Source: Aquaticitalea lipolytica (lineage in GTDB: Bacteria > Bacteroidota > Bacteroidia > Flavobacteriales > Flavobacteriaceae). From it: DNA of 64,000 nucleotides. The translations under genes were made by a program, and so were the position numbers. The DNA is taken from assembly GCF_014641635.1 (NCBI RefSeq), contig NZ_BMIC01000001.1, positions 1,184,641-1,248,640 on the forward strand, given 5' to 3'. The notes under the pieces were generated by a model that did not search any database, had not been told where the DNA came from, and saw only the letters and a list, made by a program, of their open reading frames with translations. Shown piece by piece: positions 1-8,351 of the stretch (positions are counted from its first letter, which is position 1; every line of letters begins with the position of its first letter).

Positions 1-579
1 ATCTTAAAATTTGAATGGAATGACGACTTGCAATTTGCTTCTAAAATTGCAATTTCAATGATTCCAGCAGTAATTATAGGTGTATTCTTTGAAAAAGAAC
101 TAGAGCAACTTTTTGGTGGTAATATTATGCTTGTTGGTTGTATGCTTTTGGTAACTGCATTATTACTGTTTTTAGCAGACAAAGCTAAAGACACGCAAAA
201 AAAGGTAAGTTTTTCTAATGCATTTATTATAGGTGTTTCTCAAGCCATAGCAATGCTTCCAGGAATATCTCGCTCTGGAGCAACAATATCAACTTCTGTT
301 TTACTTGGTAATGATAAAACCAAAGCCGCAAGATTTTCATTCTTAATGGTTGTTCCGCTAATATTCGGTAAAATTGCAAAAGACATATTAAGTGGAGACT
401 TAACTTATGATAGTGCTAACTTTTTACCTTTAAGTGCTGGTTTTATTGCTGCTTTTGTTGCTGGACTTTTTGCCTGCACTTGGATGATTTCATTAGTAAA
501 GAAAAGTAAACTTTCATATTTTGCAATATATTGTAGTGTAATTGGTATTGTTGCCATTTCTTATTCTTTTTTAAACTAA
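1..579 (+). CDS. uppP: Undecaprenyl-diphosphatase (N-terminus outside window)
   Basis: Integral membrane enzyme of the BacA/UppP family. It dephosphorylates undecaprenyl diphosphate to recycle the lipid carrier for peptidoglycan synthesis, and extra copies give bacitracin resistance. The reading frame is open from base 1, so the first part of the usual roughly 265-residue protein is missing. The family signature GISRSGATIS is present (bases about 261-290), followed by several hydrophobic helices up to the C-terminus. The TTG at base 28 is only an internal codon. truB follows after 5 bases, so the two are very probably co-transcribed; from general knowledge, in flavobacteria this pair usually lies downstream of ftsX. 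Family call is firm. Confidence 0.93.
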   Translation: MLKFEWNDDLQFASKIAISMIPAVIIGVFFEKELEQLFGGNIMLVGCMLLVTALLLFLADKAKDTQKKVSFSNAFIIGVSQAIAMLPGISRSGATISTSVLLGNDKTKAARFSFLMVVPLIFGKIAKDILSGDLTYDSANFLPLSAGFIAAFVAGLFACTWMISLVKKSKLSYFAIYCSVIGIVAISYSFLN

Positions 580-584
580 ACCCA

Positions 585-1280
585 ATGAACACTGCTGAAG
601 ATTATCTTTCTGGTCAAGTATTATTGATTGACAAGCCTTTGCATTGGACTTCCTTTCAGGCTGTAAACAAATTAAGGTGGGAAATACGAAGAGCATTCAA
701 TATAAAAAAAATAAAAGTTGGTCACGCTGGTACTTTAGATCCTTTAGCAACAGGTTTGTTGGTGATTTGCACTGGTAAAATGACCAAGCAAATAGATACA
801 TTTCAGGGACAAATAAAAGAATATACAGGCACATTTGTTTTAGGCAGTACAACACCTTCGTTTGATTTAGAAACCGAAATAGACCAAACTTATCCTACAG
901 AGCATCTTACTGAGCAATTAATAAAAAATGCAACCTCACAGTTTATTGGTGATATTAATCAATATCCTCCTGTGTTTTCGGCTATTAAAAAAGACGGAAA
1001 ACGTTTGTATGAATTTGCACGAGCAGGTGAAGATGTAGAAATAAAGTCTCGTAAAGTGAATATTTCTGAGTTTGAAATCACAAAAATTGATGGTCTTAAT
1101 ATAGATTTTAGAGTTGTTTGTAGCAAAGGCACTTACATAAGATCGTTAGCTCACGATTTTGGAAAAGCACTTAATTCTGGTGCTCATTTATCAGCATTGC
1201 GTCGTACTAAAATTGGAAATTTTAATGTTATTGATGCTCTTTCTCCAGAAAAATTTATTGAACAACTTCCTTCGGAATAA
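585..1280 (+). CDS. truB: tRNA pseudouridine(55) synthase TruB
   Basis: Makes pseudouridine 55 in the T-arm of elongator tRNAs. The catalytic motif GHAGTLDPLATGLL, with its nucleophilic Asp, lies near residues 46-59, and the RSLAHDFG stretch typical of TruB is near residues 186-193. At 231 residues it is a short version without a clear C-terminal PUA domain, as is common in Bacteroidota. The ATG at 585 follows uppP by 5 bases. Cytoplasmic. Confidence 0.95.
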   Translation: MNTAEDYLSGQVLLIDKPLHWTSFQAVNKLRWEIRRAFNIKKIKVGHAGTLDPLATGLLVICTGKMTKQIDTFQGQIKEYTGTFVLGSTTPSFDLETEIDQTYPTEHLTEQLIKNATSQFIGDINQYPPVFSAIKKDGKRLYEFARAGEDVEIKSRKVNISEFEITKIDGLNIDFRVVCSKGTYIRSLAHDFGKALNSGAHLSALRRTKIGNFNVIDALSPEKFIEQLPSE

Positions 1281-1315
1281 TTATTGATACAGATTTGTTT
1301 CTAACTAAATTGTAT

Positions 1316-1855
1316 ATGAAGCAACTTTTACCTTTGCTTTTTGTAAGCATTTCTTTCTTCGGATTTTCTCAAGACGATATTAAAACTAATGGCATTTTTT
1401 ATAAAATATCGCTAGCAACAACATTAACCATTAATGAAGACTACACTTTAGCTGAAGATGATACTGGTCCATTTTTTAAACCTAATGCATTTTTTTTAAA
1501 TAATACTATTGGGTATCAGTTTGACAATAGGTCAACAATTGGCCTAAATGCTGAATATAATTGGCATTCTGAGAGTGGTTTGCAATTTTTTCCAATGTAT
1601 TTAAACTTTCAGTATAATGTTTTCGATTTTGATGATAAAGTCTTTATAAGAGGTGGTTATGGCAGGCTTATCGATTTAGGTAAAGCTTTTGAAACTGGTA
1701 CGCTATATAAAGTTGGTTTAGGCGCACAAATCTATGATGAAAATTATAAAAACTCATGGCTTATTGGTCTCGATTTTTCCAGAAAACGCTTTGGTTACAG
1801 GCAAACTGAGAAGCTATCTAGCGTCTCAATTTTTTTAGAATTTATGTTGTTTTAA
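1316..1855 (+). CDS. Small secreted/outer-membrane protein, unknown function
   Basis: I chose the ATG at 1316 because it gives a clean signal peptide (MKQLLPLLFVSISFFGFSQ). The TTG at 1295 only adds seven residues before it. The mature part (about 160 residues) alternates hydrophobic and polar residues, has many aromatic positions and ends in a phenylalanine (LEFMLF), as many outer-membrane beta-barrels do. It could be a small barrel protein; I do not recognise a named family. It lies about 35 bases after truB and may be read with it. Confidence 0.7.
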   Translation: MKQLLPLLFVSISFFGFSQDDIKTNGIFYKISLATTLTINEDYTLAEDDTGPFFKPNAFFLNNTIGYQFDNRSTIGLNAEYNWHSESGLQFFPMYLNFQYNVFDFDDKVFIRGGYGRLIDLGKAFETGTLYKVGLGAQIYDENYKNSWLIGLDFSRKRFGYRQTEKLSSVSIFLEFMLF

Positions 1856-1921
1856 TCTTTTTTACTTACTTTAACGTATATATTAGTAACTAAGTAACCT
1901 AAATAACATAAAAACCTACTT

Positions 1922-2707
1922 TTGAATTTTACTGAAAAACATAAAGCATTACTCATATCTGTATTAATATCAGCTACTTTGGTATTGGCTTTATTTAGCT
2001 TTCATTTAAAGCAAAAAGCTGAATTAATTACTGAAAGCTATTACGAACTAGAGCCAGAAAAAACACCTGAAGAAAAAAGACTTGAAGAGTTGGCTGCAAA
2101 CGATAAAACATCGCAAGAAACCAACAAAGCTTTTAATGAGGAAAGCGAATTTAAAGATATGATGAAAAATTTCAAATCGATAAGTTCTAATGATTTTGAT
2201 AAAAACACAAAGCAAACCGAAACTGAAGATAATCAGGTTGAAGAAGAAGTTACTGATGTAAAAAATACTCGTGCATCTTACGACCCTTCAATTAACGAAA
2301 ACGAATTATCATCTTATAGTAAGATCAAAAATGTTATTGCAATGCGTTCACCAGAGAGAAGAGAATCATCTGCATCTAATGGTAACAATTCTACGAACAA
2401 AACAGGTGTAAACTCTTCTGTAAACAGAAATAGTAGTGTTTCTTATTCACTTAAAGACAGAAAAGATAAACACTTACCTCCTCCTGTATATTTATGCGAA
2501 GCAGGCGGAAAAATTGTAATTAACATTACTGTAAATTCTGGAGGTGATGTTATTGACACTTACGTGAATAAAGCATCCTCTACATCAACAAATGAATGCT
2601 TAATTGAAAGTGCATTAGAATACGCCAAGACAGCTCGTTTTAATTCTGATACATCAAAAGACAAGCAAATAGGATCTATAACTTATTATTTTCAAGGAAA
2701 AAACTAA
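1922..2707 (+). CDS. Single-pass membrane protein with TonB-like C-terminal domain
   Basis: 261 residues with a TTG start. An N-terminal membrane anchor (about residues 9-27) is followed by a long charged, Asn/Ser-rich low-complexity linker (30-170). The C-terminal domain (about 185-261) contains PPPVYLCEAGGKIVINITV followed by a conserved-looking beta-alpha-beta pattern. This layout resembles energy-transducer TonB proteins, where the C-terminal domain touches outer-membrane receptors, but the linker is not Pro-rich and no ExbB/ExbD gene is nearby. It could equally be a structural relative with another role. Its end overlaps the convergent thioredoxin-like gene by 4 bases. Confidence 0.7.
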   Translation: MNFTEKHKALLISVLISATLVLALFSFHLKQKAELITESYYELEPEKTPEEKRLEELAANDKTSQETNKAFNEESEFKDMMKNFKSISSNDFDKNTKQTETEDNQVEEEVTDVKNTRASYDPSINENELSSYSKIKNVIAMRSPERRESSASNGNNSTNKTGVNSSVNRNSSVSYSLKDRKDKHLPPPVYLCEAGGKIVINITVNSGGDVIDTYVNKASSTSTNECLIESALEYAKTARFNSDTSKDKQIGSITYYFQGKN

Positions 2708-3300
2708 ACACCTAATAGGTTTAGCAAATCGTTAATTGTATTCTGTCCTTTATCTGTATTATACCAATGTTGTAACTCTTCCTTAAATTCGGGTGTTAGA
2801 GTTCCATGTTTAGCCTTAAAATCATTCACTAATTGTGTTGCTTTGCTAGGTCGTGGCCCAAAAGTATTAATGACTTCATCTGATAGATTATCTACCATAA
2901 TTAATTTTGGAATAGACTTACTTCCATTAGTTAAAAACTGATTCATAAGCTCTTCATTTTCATCTCTAAAAACTAGCTTTAGGTCAATGTTATCACTCAA
3001 CTCTGCAATTTTATTAATCGCAGGTACAACGTGAGCTGCATCACCACACCAGCTTTCAGTAAGTACTAACCATGTAATATCGCCTTTAAAATTTGATACT
3101 CTTTTTATAACCTCATCAGATACTTTTATAGTTTTATCCCAACGCTTCATTCTTCTATCGTTAAGCATTGTATAATTCACCATTGCTTCAGAAGTATCAT
3201 TCCCTGAAGTTGAATTTTGTTCTACTAATTGAGTTACTATAGTTCTATATTCTTGATAGCTTTTACTGTTAGTTACATTTAACGCTATAATTGATTCCAT
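2704..3300 (-). CDS. Thioredoxin-fold protein (WCGDA type)
   Basis: 198 residues, no signal peptide, so cytoplasmic. The segment LVLTESWCGDAAHVVPAI (about residues 100-117) matches the active-site region of a thioredoxin-like family common in Bacteroidota (thioredoxin_9 type). In place of CxxC it has Cys-Gly-Asp-Ala, so the resolving cysteine is absent and an ordinary disulphide reductase mechanism is unlikely. Substrate unknown. A TATTTTTG box lies just upstream on the same strand. Confidence 0.75.
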   Translation of the reverse strand: MESIIALNVTNSKSYQEYRTIVTQLVEQNSTSGNDTSEAMVNYTMLNDRRMKRWDKTIKVSDEVIKRVSNFKGDITWLVLTESWCGDAAHVVPAINKIAELSDNIDLKLVFRDENEELMNQFLTNGSKSIPKLIMVDNLSDEVINTFGPRPSKATQLVNDFKAKHGTLTPEFKEELQHWYNTDKGQNTINDLLNLLGV

Positions 3301-3319
3301 ATATATTTATTAGATGTCA

Positions 3320-3327
3320 CAAAAATA
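3320..3327 (-). promoter_or_regulatory. Putative -7 box (TATTTTTG) for the thioredoxin-like gene
   Basis: On the minus strand the bases read TATTTTTG, a match to the Bacteroidota -7 consensus TAnnTTTG, about 20 bases before the ATG at 3300. I see no clear -33 TTG at the usual distance. Confidence 0.4.
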
Positions 3328-3427
3328 GTATCTTGTTGTTTTATTTTTTATGACTTTTATCATAAGTAAGTCTTACTTTAAACTTAAAACTTACAATTGT
3401 TAGTAAACAGTAATTAATTGCAATAAT

Positions 3428-3991
3428 ATGACAAAACACAGATGCGGCTGGTGTCTTGGAGACCCAATTTATGAAGCTTATCATGATACTGAATGGGGAG
3501 TTCCCGTAAAAGATGATGCTACGCTTTTTGAATTTTTAATTTTGGAAACGTTTCAAGCTGGATTGAGTTGGATTACCATTCTTCGAAAGCGTGAAAATTT
3601 CAGAAAAGCGTTTGATAATTTCGATTATAAAAAAATAGTTAATTACAATCAAAAAAAGATTGATTCACTACTTGAAGACGCAGGAATTATTAGAAATAAA
3701 TTAAAAATAAAAGCCACCATTAGCAATGCCCAAGCTTTTATTGATATACAAAAAGAGTTTGGAAGTTTTAGCAACTATATTTGGGCTTTTACTAATGATA
3801 AACCTATAAAAAACAAGGTAAAAAATTATAAAGAAGCACCACCAACTACAGCGTTAAGTGATACTATAAGTAAAGATTTAAAAAAACGAGGGTTTAAGTT
3901 TGTTGGTTCAACTGTAATATATGCACATATGCAAGCCACAGGAATGGTAAACGACCACGAAGTAAATTGTTTTAGGTATAATGAGGTATAA
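3428..3991 (+). CDS. tag: DNA-3-methyladenine glycosylase I
   Basis: Base-excision repair glycosylase that removes 3-methyladenine. The N-terminus RCGWC...YHDTEWGVP and the C-terminal DHEVNCF supply the Cys/His zinc site known in E. coli Tag (Cys6, His19 and the His and Cys near residues 178-182 here). The segment ETFQAGLSWITIL (about residues 38-50) is the conserved catalytic/base-binding stretch. 187 residues, the usual length. It stands alone, convergent with aat. Confidence 0.95.
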   Translation: MTKHRCGWCLGDPIYEAYHDTEWGVPVKDDATLFEFLILETFQAGLSWITILRKRENFRKAFDNFDYKKIVNYNQKKIDSLLEDAGIIRNKLKIKATISNAQAFIDIQKEFGSFSNYIWAFTNDKPIKNKVKNYKEAPPTTALSDTISKDLKKRGFKFVGSTVIYAHMQATGMVNDHEVNCFRYNEV

Positions 3992-4025
3992 TTTATAGTG
4001 TCTTTCTGCTATTTATCTGTGAAAA

Positions 4026-4652
4026 TCAAGATAAATACTTCAAAAACTTATCTCTAGAAATCTCTTCAGCTCCTAGACTTTCTAAATGTTGTGTATAAAC
4101 CTGGCAATCGATAAGTTTATAATTGGAGTTTTTAATAAAATTGATAAAGCCAACTTTGCTTGCATTGCTTACTTTGGCAAACATACTTTCGCCACAAAAA
4201 ACACCATTATTTAAATCGACACCATATAAGCCACCAACAAGCTCATTATTTTGCCAAACCTCAACAGATTTAGCATAACCAAGTTTATGCAAACTTATAT
4301 AGGCATCTATCATAGATTGTGTAATCCAAGTACCAGGCTGACCAATGCGTTTTACTTGTGAGCATTCATTTATAACTTCTTTAAAAGCTTTATTTGTTGT
4401 AACAACAAAGTCTTTTCTTCTCAATATTTGTTGCATACTTTTAGAAACCTTAAGCTTATCTGGATAGAGCACAAAACGCGGATTTGGCGACCACCATAAA
4501 ATAGGCTCTTCATCATCAAACCAAGGAAATATGCCGCTTTTATATGCTAGTATTAAACGTTTGACAGACAAGTCGCCACCAATAGCTAAAAGACCCTCTT
4601 TTGAGGTCTTTGACACATCAGGAAACTCTATTTTTTGTGATAAAAAATTCAT
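4026..4652 (-). CDS. aat: Leucyl/phenylalanyl-tRNA--protein transferase
   Basis: Transfers Leu or Phe from charged tRNA to proteins that begin with Arg or Lys, creating N-degrons for ClpS/ClpAP. Family hallmarks: FPDVSKTSKEGLLAIGGDLS near the start, YKSGIFPWF, and WWSPNPRFVL at about residues 53-62, followed later by GLYGVDLNNGVFCGESMF (about 143-160). 208 residues, full length. Reads alone on the minus strand, with the hairpin-rich 283-base gap upstream. Confidence 0.95.
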   Translation of the reverse strand: MNFLSQKIEFPDVSKTSKEGLLAIGGDLSVKRLILAYKSGIFPWFDDEEPILWWSPNPRFVLYPDKLKVSKSMQQILRRKDFVVTTNKAFKEVINECSQVKRIGQPGTWITQSMIDAYISLHKLGYAKSVEVWQNNELVGGLYGVDLNNGVFCGESMFAKVSNASKVGFINFIKNSNYKLIDCQVYTQHLESLGAEEISRDKFLKYLS

Positions 4653-4739
4653 TAGTTTACTACATCGTTTGCGTAAATATAATTGATTAAAAACAGTTGT
4701 TTTACTTTGAAAATCGAACTTTTTTCGCCATATTTGATA

Positions 4740-4799
4740 TGACCTTTATGCTTTGAATTATATTCATCATTGCTTTTTTGAGTTTGTTTATAAAGGTCA
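4740..4799. repeat. Inverted repeat, 10-base arms
   Basis: TGACCTTTAT at 4740-4749 and its exact reverse complement ATAAAGGTCA at 4790-4799 are separated by 40 bases. It lies between aat and the DUF3127 gene, next to two other hairpins. Function unknown; it could shape a transcript or bind a dimeric regulator. Confidence 0.45.
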
Positions 4800-4815
4800 A
4801 ACCTAAAACCACAAT

Positions 4816-4849
4816 AAGAAGTCCTGGTTATGAATAATTAGGACTTCTT
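4816..4849. other. Perfect 10-bp hairpin
   Basis: AAGAAGTCCT (4816-4825) pairs fully with AGGACTTCTT (4840-4849) around a 14-base loop. No long T-run follows on either side, so it is not a typical intrinsic terminator. It sits between the inverted repeat at 4740 and the terminator at 4865. Confidence 0.45.
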
Positions 4850-4864
4850 CTATTATAAAAATAA

Positions 4865-4900
4865 AAAAATCTCAATGTAGAGTTATACATTGAGATTTTA
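4865..4900 (-). terminator. Terminator hairpin after the DUF3127 gene
   Basis: AAAAATCTCAATGTA and TACATTGAGATTTTA pair at 14 of 15 positions around a 6-base loop. On the minus strand the hairpin is followed by T-rich sequence, and it lies about 35 bases past the stop of the DUF3127 gene. Confidence 0.65.
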
Positions 4901-4935
4901 TATTTAAACCCTTAGATGTTCAGTATTTAAACAAT

Positions 4936-5310
4936 TTAGAAAGGTAAATCGTCGTGATCATCTTCATTTAAATCTCCTACTGGCTCAAAAGCTTCAGCTG
5001 GTGCAACTGGTGGCATATCGCCTTGAGCTCCTGCTTGTACACTTTCAATTCTCCAACCCTGAATAGAGTTAAAATATTTTGTTTCCCCTTGCGGATTAAC
5101 CCAATCGCGTCCTCTTAAATTTATGCTCACTTTTACATTTTGACCAACTTGAAAGTTATTTAACAAATCTGTTTTGTCTTGAACAAACTCTACCAAAATA
5201 TGCTGAGGATATTGCTCTTCTGTAGTTACTACAACCTCTCTTTTTCTAAACCCATTACTCCCAAAAGTTTGAGTTTCTCCTATCATTTTAATTTTTCCTT
5301 GTACTTCCAT
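4936..5310 (-). CDS. DUF3127 protein (OB-fold-like) with SSB-like acidic tail
   Basis: 124 residues. The body (1-90) matches the DUF3127 family: an N-terminal VQGKIKMIGETQTFGS strand pair and a later VSINLRGRDWVNPQG and KYFNSIQGWRIE. The fold is likely a small beta-barrel similar to single-stranded DNA-binding proteins. The C-terminus ends DDHDDLPF, almost the same as the end of the genuine SSB in this window (KDDDLPF). In SSB this tip recruits replication and repair proteins. I infer a nucleic-acid role; the molecular function is not established. It follows the flavin reductase gene after 38 bases on the same strand. Confidence 0.85.
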   Translation of the reverse strand: MEVQGKIKMIGETQTFGSNGFRKREVVVTTEEQYPQHILVEFVQDKTDLLNNFQVGQNVKVSINLRGRDWVNPQGETKYFNSIQGWRIESVQAGAQGDMPPVAPAEAFEPVGDLNEDDHDDLPF

Positions 5311-5348
5311 TTTAATCTTGTTTATTCTTAATTATTATTCTCTTTAAT

Positions 5349-6218
5349 TTATGATAACAACAGTTTCCATGCACTAACAACGTCTCCATAACTTAAATAA
5401 TTACGTGCTATTTTATGCTTTTCTCTATGTGTCATTTCTTTAATGTTTGGATAGCGTTCGCTAACCTCTTTTAAAAACTCAGTAACTTCCTTTTTTGTAG
5501 GCAATCTTTCAATATTACCTAACATCCCTAAATCGTTACCTGTTAAAATCATACTGTTTTTAACTTCGTCAGGCATGGCATCAACACCAATTCCTAGACT
5601 TAAAAGCGGTTTCGGAATTTCGAAAAATCCTTTTTTAGCTCTGTTATAATAATCGCCTCCTGCTCTGGCTACTAAATCTAACTTTTCTTGTATAATGGTA
5701 TTATTATCATCTAAAACCTCTTCGGTAATGTGAAATTTAACAACTTCACAAATTACTAGATTACCTGCTCCACCTTCTTCACCAAGTTTTATAATTTCAT
5801 TTACTTTACATTCAAACTGAACAGGAGATTCTGCAACTCTAAAAGGTTTTACTTTGTCTGATTTAAGCATTGTTAAACCTGCTTTATCAAACTCATTAAC
5901 TCCTTTTGCATATTCTGTACTGCTTAATGACATTTGCTGAACGATATCGTAATTAACCACATTAATAACAACTTCTTTTGTTACCTCAACGTTTTCTAAT
6001 GTGTGTTTTACACTATTATCTCTCACACGCCTTGCAGGAGAAAAAATAAGAATTGGCGGATTAGCGCTAAATACATTAAAAAAACTAAATGGCGACAAAT
6101 TAGGGTTTCCATCAGCATCTATAGTGCTTGCAAACGCAATTGGTCGAGGCGCAACTGCGCTTAATAAATAACCATGAAGTTTTCCTGTTGAAAGGTCTTT
6201 TGGATCAAAAGATATCAT
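5349..6218 (-). CDS. Flavin reductase family protein
   Basis: 289 residues with an FMN-binding split-barrel domain of the DIM6/NTAB flavin reductase type in the first about 190 residues: VAPRPIAFASTID, NLSPFSFFNVFSANPPIL, VVINVVNYD. Such proteins bind FMN and reduce flavin with NAD(P)H, or act as flavoprotein partners of an oxygenase. No oxygenase is adjacent, so the physiological substrate is open. The C-terminal 90 residues are an extension. Likely co-transcribed with the DUF3127 gene downstream. Confidence 0.85.
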   Translation of the reverse strand: MISFDPKDLSTGKLHGYLLSAVAPRPIAFASTIDADGNPNLSPFSFFNVFSANPPILIFSPARRVRDNSVKHTLENVEVTKEVVINVVNYDIVQQMSLSSTEYAKGVNEFDKAGLTMLKSDKVKPFRVAESPVQFECKVNEIIKLGEEGGAGNLVICEVVKFHITEEVLDDNNTIIQEKLDLVARAGGDYYNRAKKGFFEIPKPLLSLGIGVDAMPDEVKNSMILTGNDLGMLGNIERLPTKKEVTEFLKEVSERYPNIKEMTHREKHKIARNYLSYGDVVSAWKLLLS

Positions 6219-6237
6219 CTAAATAATTGATTAGATG

Positions 6238-6245
6238 CAAATGTA
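6238..6245 (-). promoter_or_regulatory. Putative -7 box (TACATTTG) for the flavin reductase gene
   Basis: Minus-strand TACATTTG fits TAnnTTTG and ends about 20 bases before the ATG at 6218. No -33 TTG is evident at the normal spacing. Confidence 0.4.
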
Positions 6246-6352
6246 ACCATATTAGCAATTTTATAAAAGCGATTTATAACAATAAACAAACAATAATATT
6301 AACATATTTACATTGTATATTTAAAGTATATTTAAATAATTAAAACTTACCA

Positions 6353-7507
6353 ATGACATTTAGTATGAATAGAAATGTGTTGCGATGGATTATTATTATC
6401 ACATCGTTTATAATTATTTCTTTAATCCTTTGGAATACCTATATTTTCTTTCAAAATTTTAAAGCTGAAGAGCGAACTAAAATGCAGAACTGGTCTTTTG
6501 CTCAGAAAGAATTAAATAGAAACATGGACTTGGACACAGATTTTGGCGAACTTACAATACAAGTTCTTTCAAGCAACACAACAACTCCTATGATTCGTGT
6601 TAATGATGATGGAAGTATTAATCATAACAACATTGATGAAGAAAAGGCTAAAGATTCACTTTATATTCAAAAATTAATAAAACAATTTAAGAATGAGAAT
6701 CAGCCTCTAGAAGTAAAATATGGAGATAGAGTTTATTCAACAATTTATTACGGTAATTCTCCTCTTTTAAACAAGTTAAAATACTATCCTTTAGCCTTGT
6801 TGTTAATCATATTTCTGTTTGGTGCTGTTGTATATTTCTTTTATCGAAGTTCAAAAATTGCAACTCAAAATAAGCTTTGGACAGGGATGGCTAAAGAAAC
6901 TGCTCATCAAATAGGTACGCCTTTATCATCATTAGTGGGATGGACAGAAATATTGCGTAGTGAACATGTTAATCCTTCATATCTACTAGAAATAGAAAAA
7001 GACATAAACAGGTTACAAACAATTACAGATAGGTTTAGTAAAATTGGTTCAGTACCTGCTCTCGAAAAAGCTGATATTGTTACAGAAACCGTTGAATCTT
7101 ACGAATATCTAAAAGCGCGCTCATCTAACTTAATTGATTTTGAGATCTCAGCTCCTGAAACAGCTATATATGTTAACTTAAACAAACAGCTGTATAGTTG
7201 GACTATTGAAAATCTGGTGAAAAATGCTATTGATGCTATGAAAGGTAAAGGTAAACTTAAAGTAACCATTATTCAAGATGCAAATTTTGTAAAAATTAAC
7301 GTGACTGATTCTGGTAAAGGAATTTCAAAAAACTTATTCAATAAAATTTTTGAGCCTGGTTTTACTAGCAAAAAACGTGGTTGGGGATTAGGCTTATCTT
7401 TAGCAAAACGTATCATTGAAGATTACCATAAAGGAAGGATTAAAGTGCTTCATTCTGAGATAGGAAAAGGAACTACAATGCAAATTTCCTTAAAATTACT
7501 ATCTTAG
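6353..7507 (+). CDS. Sensor histidine kinase, two-TM, orphan
   Basis: 384 residues. TM helices at about 11-33 and 143-164 flank a roughly 110-residue periplasmic sensor region. The phospho-acceptor box is AKETAHQIGTPLSSL with His185. The HATPase domain shows the N-box NLVKNAIDAM, G1 DSGKGI, F-box FEPGFTS and G2 GWGLGLSLAKRI. No response regulator is beside it, so the partner is elsewhere. An ATG at 6365 is an alternative start. A zinc-ribbon membrane protein follows after 10 bases. Confidence 0.93.
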   Translation: MTFSMNRNVLRWIIIITSFIIISLILWNTYIFFQNFKAEERTKMQNWSFAQKELNRNMDLDTDFGELTIQVLSSNTTTPMIRVNDDGSINHNNIDEEKAKDSLYIQKLIKQFKNENQPLEVKYGDRVYSTIYYGNSPLLNKLKYYPLALLLIIFLFGAVVYFFYRSSKIATQNKLWTGMAKETAHQIGTPLSSLVGWTEILRSEHVNPSYLLEIEKDINRLQTITDRFSKIGSVPALEKADIVTETVESYEYLKARSSNLIDFEISAPETAIYVNLNKQLYSWTIENLVKNAIDAMKGKGKLKVTIIQDANFVKINVTDSGKGISKNLFNKIFEPGFTSKKRGWGLGLSLAKRIIEDYHKGRIKVLHSEIGKGTTMQISLKLLS

Positions 7508-7517
7508 TAATGCTATT

Positions 7518-7862
7518 ATGGATGAAAAGCTTTTTACAGTTAAAGAATTTGAATTGAATAACCATTGCCCAGAATGCTATTCGCGCGATGGGTTACAGCT
7601 TACCTTTAAACAAAAATTTGTTGAAAATGCGTTTTACAGAGCAATAACAAACGAAACTACATATTCTATGTTTTGTAATGTTTGTAAAACAGATATTTCG
7701 CCTTCTCGATGGACTGACGACATTGATAGCGTTATTAGTTACCAAAAAAAGGCATTAGTGCCTAAATCGGCTACTTTTAAGCTTAAAAAAACATCTTGGC
7801 TGTTATTGATATTAGCAATTTTAATTATAATTGCTTTGAATGTTTTTATTTTTGTGAATTAA
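7518..7862 (+). CDS. Zinc-ribbon protein with C-terminal membrane anchor
   Basis: 114 residues. Two CxxC pairs (CPEC at about 17-20 and CNVC at about 53-56) suggest a zinc ribbon, and residues about 92-112 form one C-terminal TM helix, so the ribbon faces the cytoplasm if tail-anchored. No named family recognised. It is 10 bases after the histidine kinase, so a linked role is plausible but unproven. Its stop overlaps the convergent HIT gene by 4 bases. Confidence 0.8.
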   Translation: MDEKLFTVKEFELNNHCPECYSRDGLQLTFKQKFVENAFYRAITNETTYSMFCNVCKTDISPSRWTDDIDSVISYQKKALVPKSATFKLKKTSWLLLILAILIIIALNVFIFVN

Positions 7863-8248
7863 AGACGATCACTAATCTGTTTTGCAATAGCTTCAAACTC
7901 TTCTTTTTTAAGACTTACTTTATTTAAAAAACGAGCATCTTCCATAGCGTTTAATGGTATTAAATGCACATGCACATGAGGCACTTCTAAGCCAATTACT
8001 GTCATTCCAACTCGTTTACATGCCACTGCTTTTTCTAAGGCTATTGCAACACTTCGGGCAAACTCCATTAGCCCAACATAAGTAACCTCATCTAAATCGA
8101 ATAATTTATTAACTTCTATTTTAGGTACACATAGCGTATGTCCTTTCGCATTTGGATTGACATCTAAAAATGCAATAAAATCTTTAGTTTCTGCAACTTT
8201 ATAACATGGTATTTCGCCATTTATGATTTTCGTGAATATTGATGCCAT
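7859..8248 (-). CDS. HIT family nucleotide hydrolase/transferase
   Basis: 129 residues with the histidine-triad motif HVHVHLIPL (about 90-98) and the N-terminal IFTKIINGEIPCYKVAET segment typical of HinT-like purine nucleoside phosphoramidases. Cytoplasmic. Lies downstream of greA on the same strand, though a strong terminator sits between them, so it may use its own promoter. Confidence 0.92.
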   Translation of the reverse strand: MASIFTKIINGEIPCYKVAETKDFIAFLDVNPNAKGHTLCVPKIEVNKLFDLDEVTYVGLMEFARSVAIALEKAVACKRVGMTVIGLEVPHVHVHLIPLNAMEDARFLNKVSLKKEEFEAIAKQISDRL

Positions 8249-8288
8249 TAGATTATTAGTTTTTGAGTTAATGTAAAGATAAAAAGAA

Positions 8289-8320
8289 AATTCCTGTTCA
8301 GTTTTATTTGAACAGGAATT
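8289..8320 (-). terminator. Intrinsic terminator of greA
   Basis: AATTCCTGTTCA and TGAACAGGAATT form a perfect 12-bp stem with an 8-base loop. On the minus strand it runs straight into TTTTCTTTTT, about 30 bases past the greA stop. Confidence 0.85.
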
Positions 8321-8351
8321 ATAATATTTAAAAATTCTATCTGAATACTAT

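Noticed and set aside
1295-1315. TTG at 1295 as start of the small secreted protein
   Set aside because: The ATG at 1316 gives a normal signal peptide; the extra residues would disrupt it.
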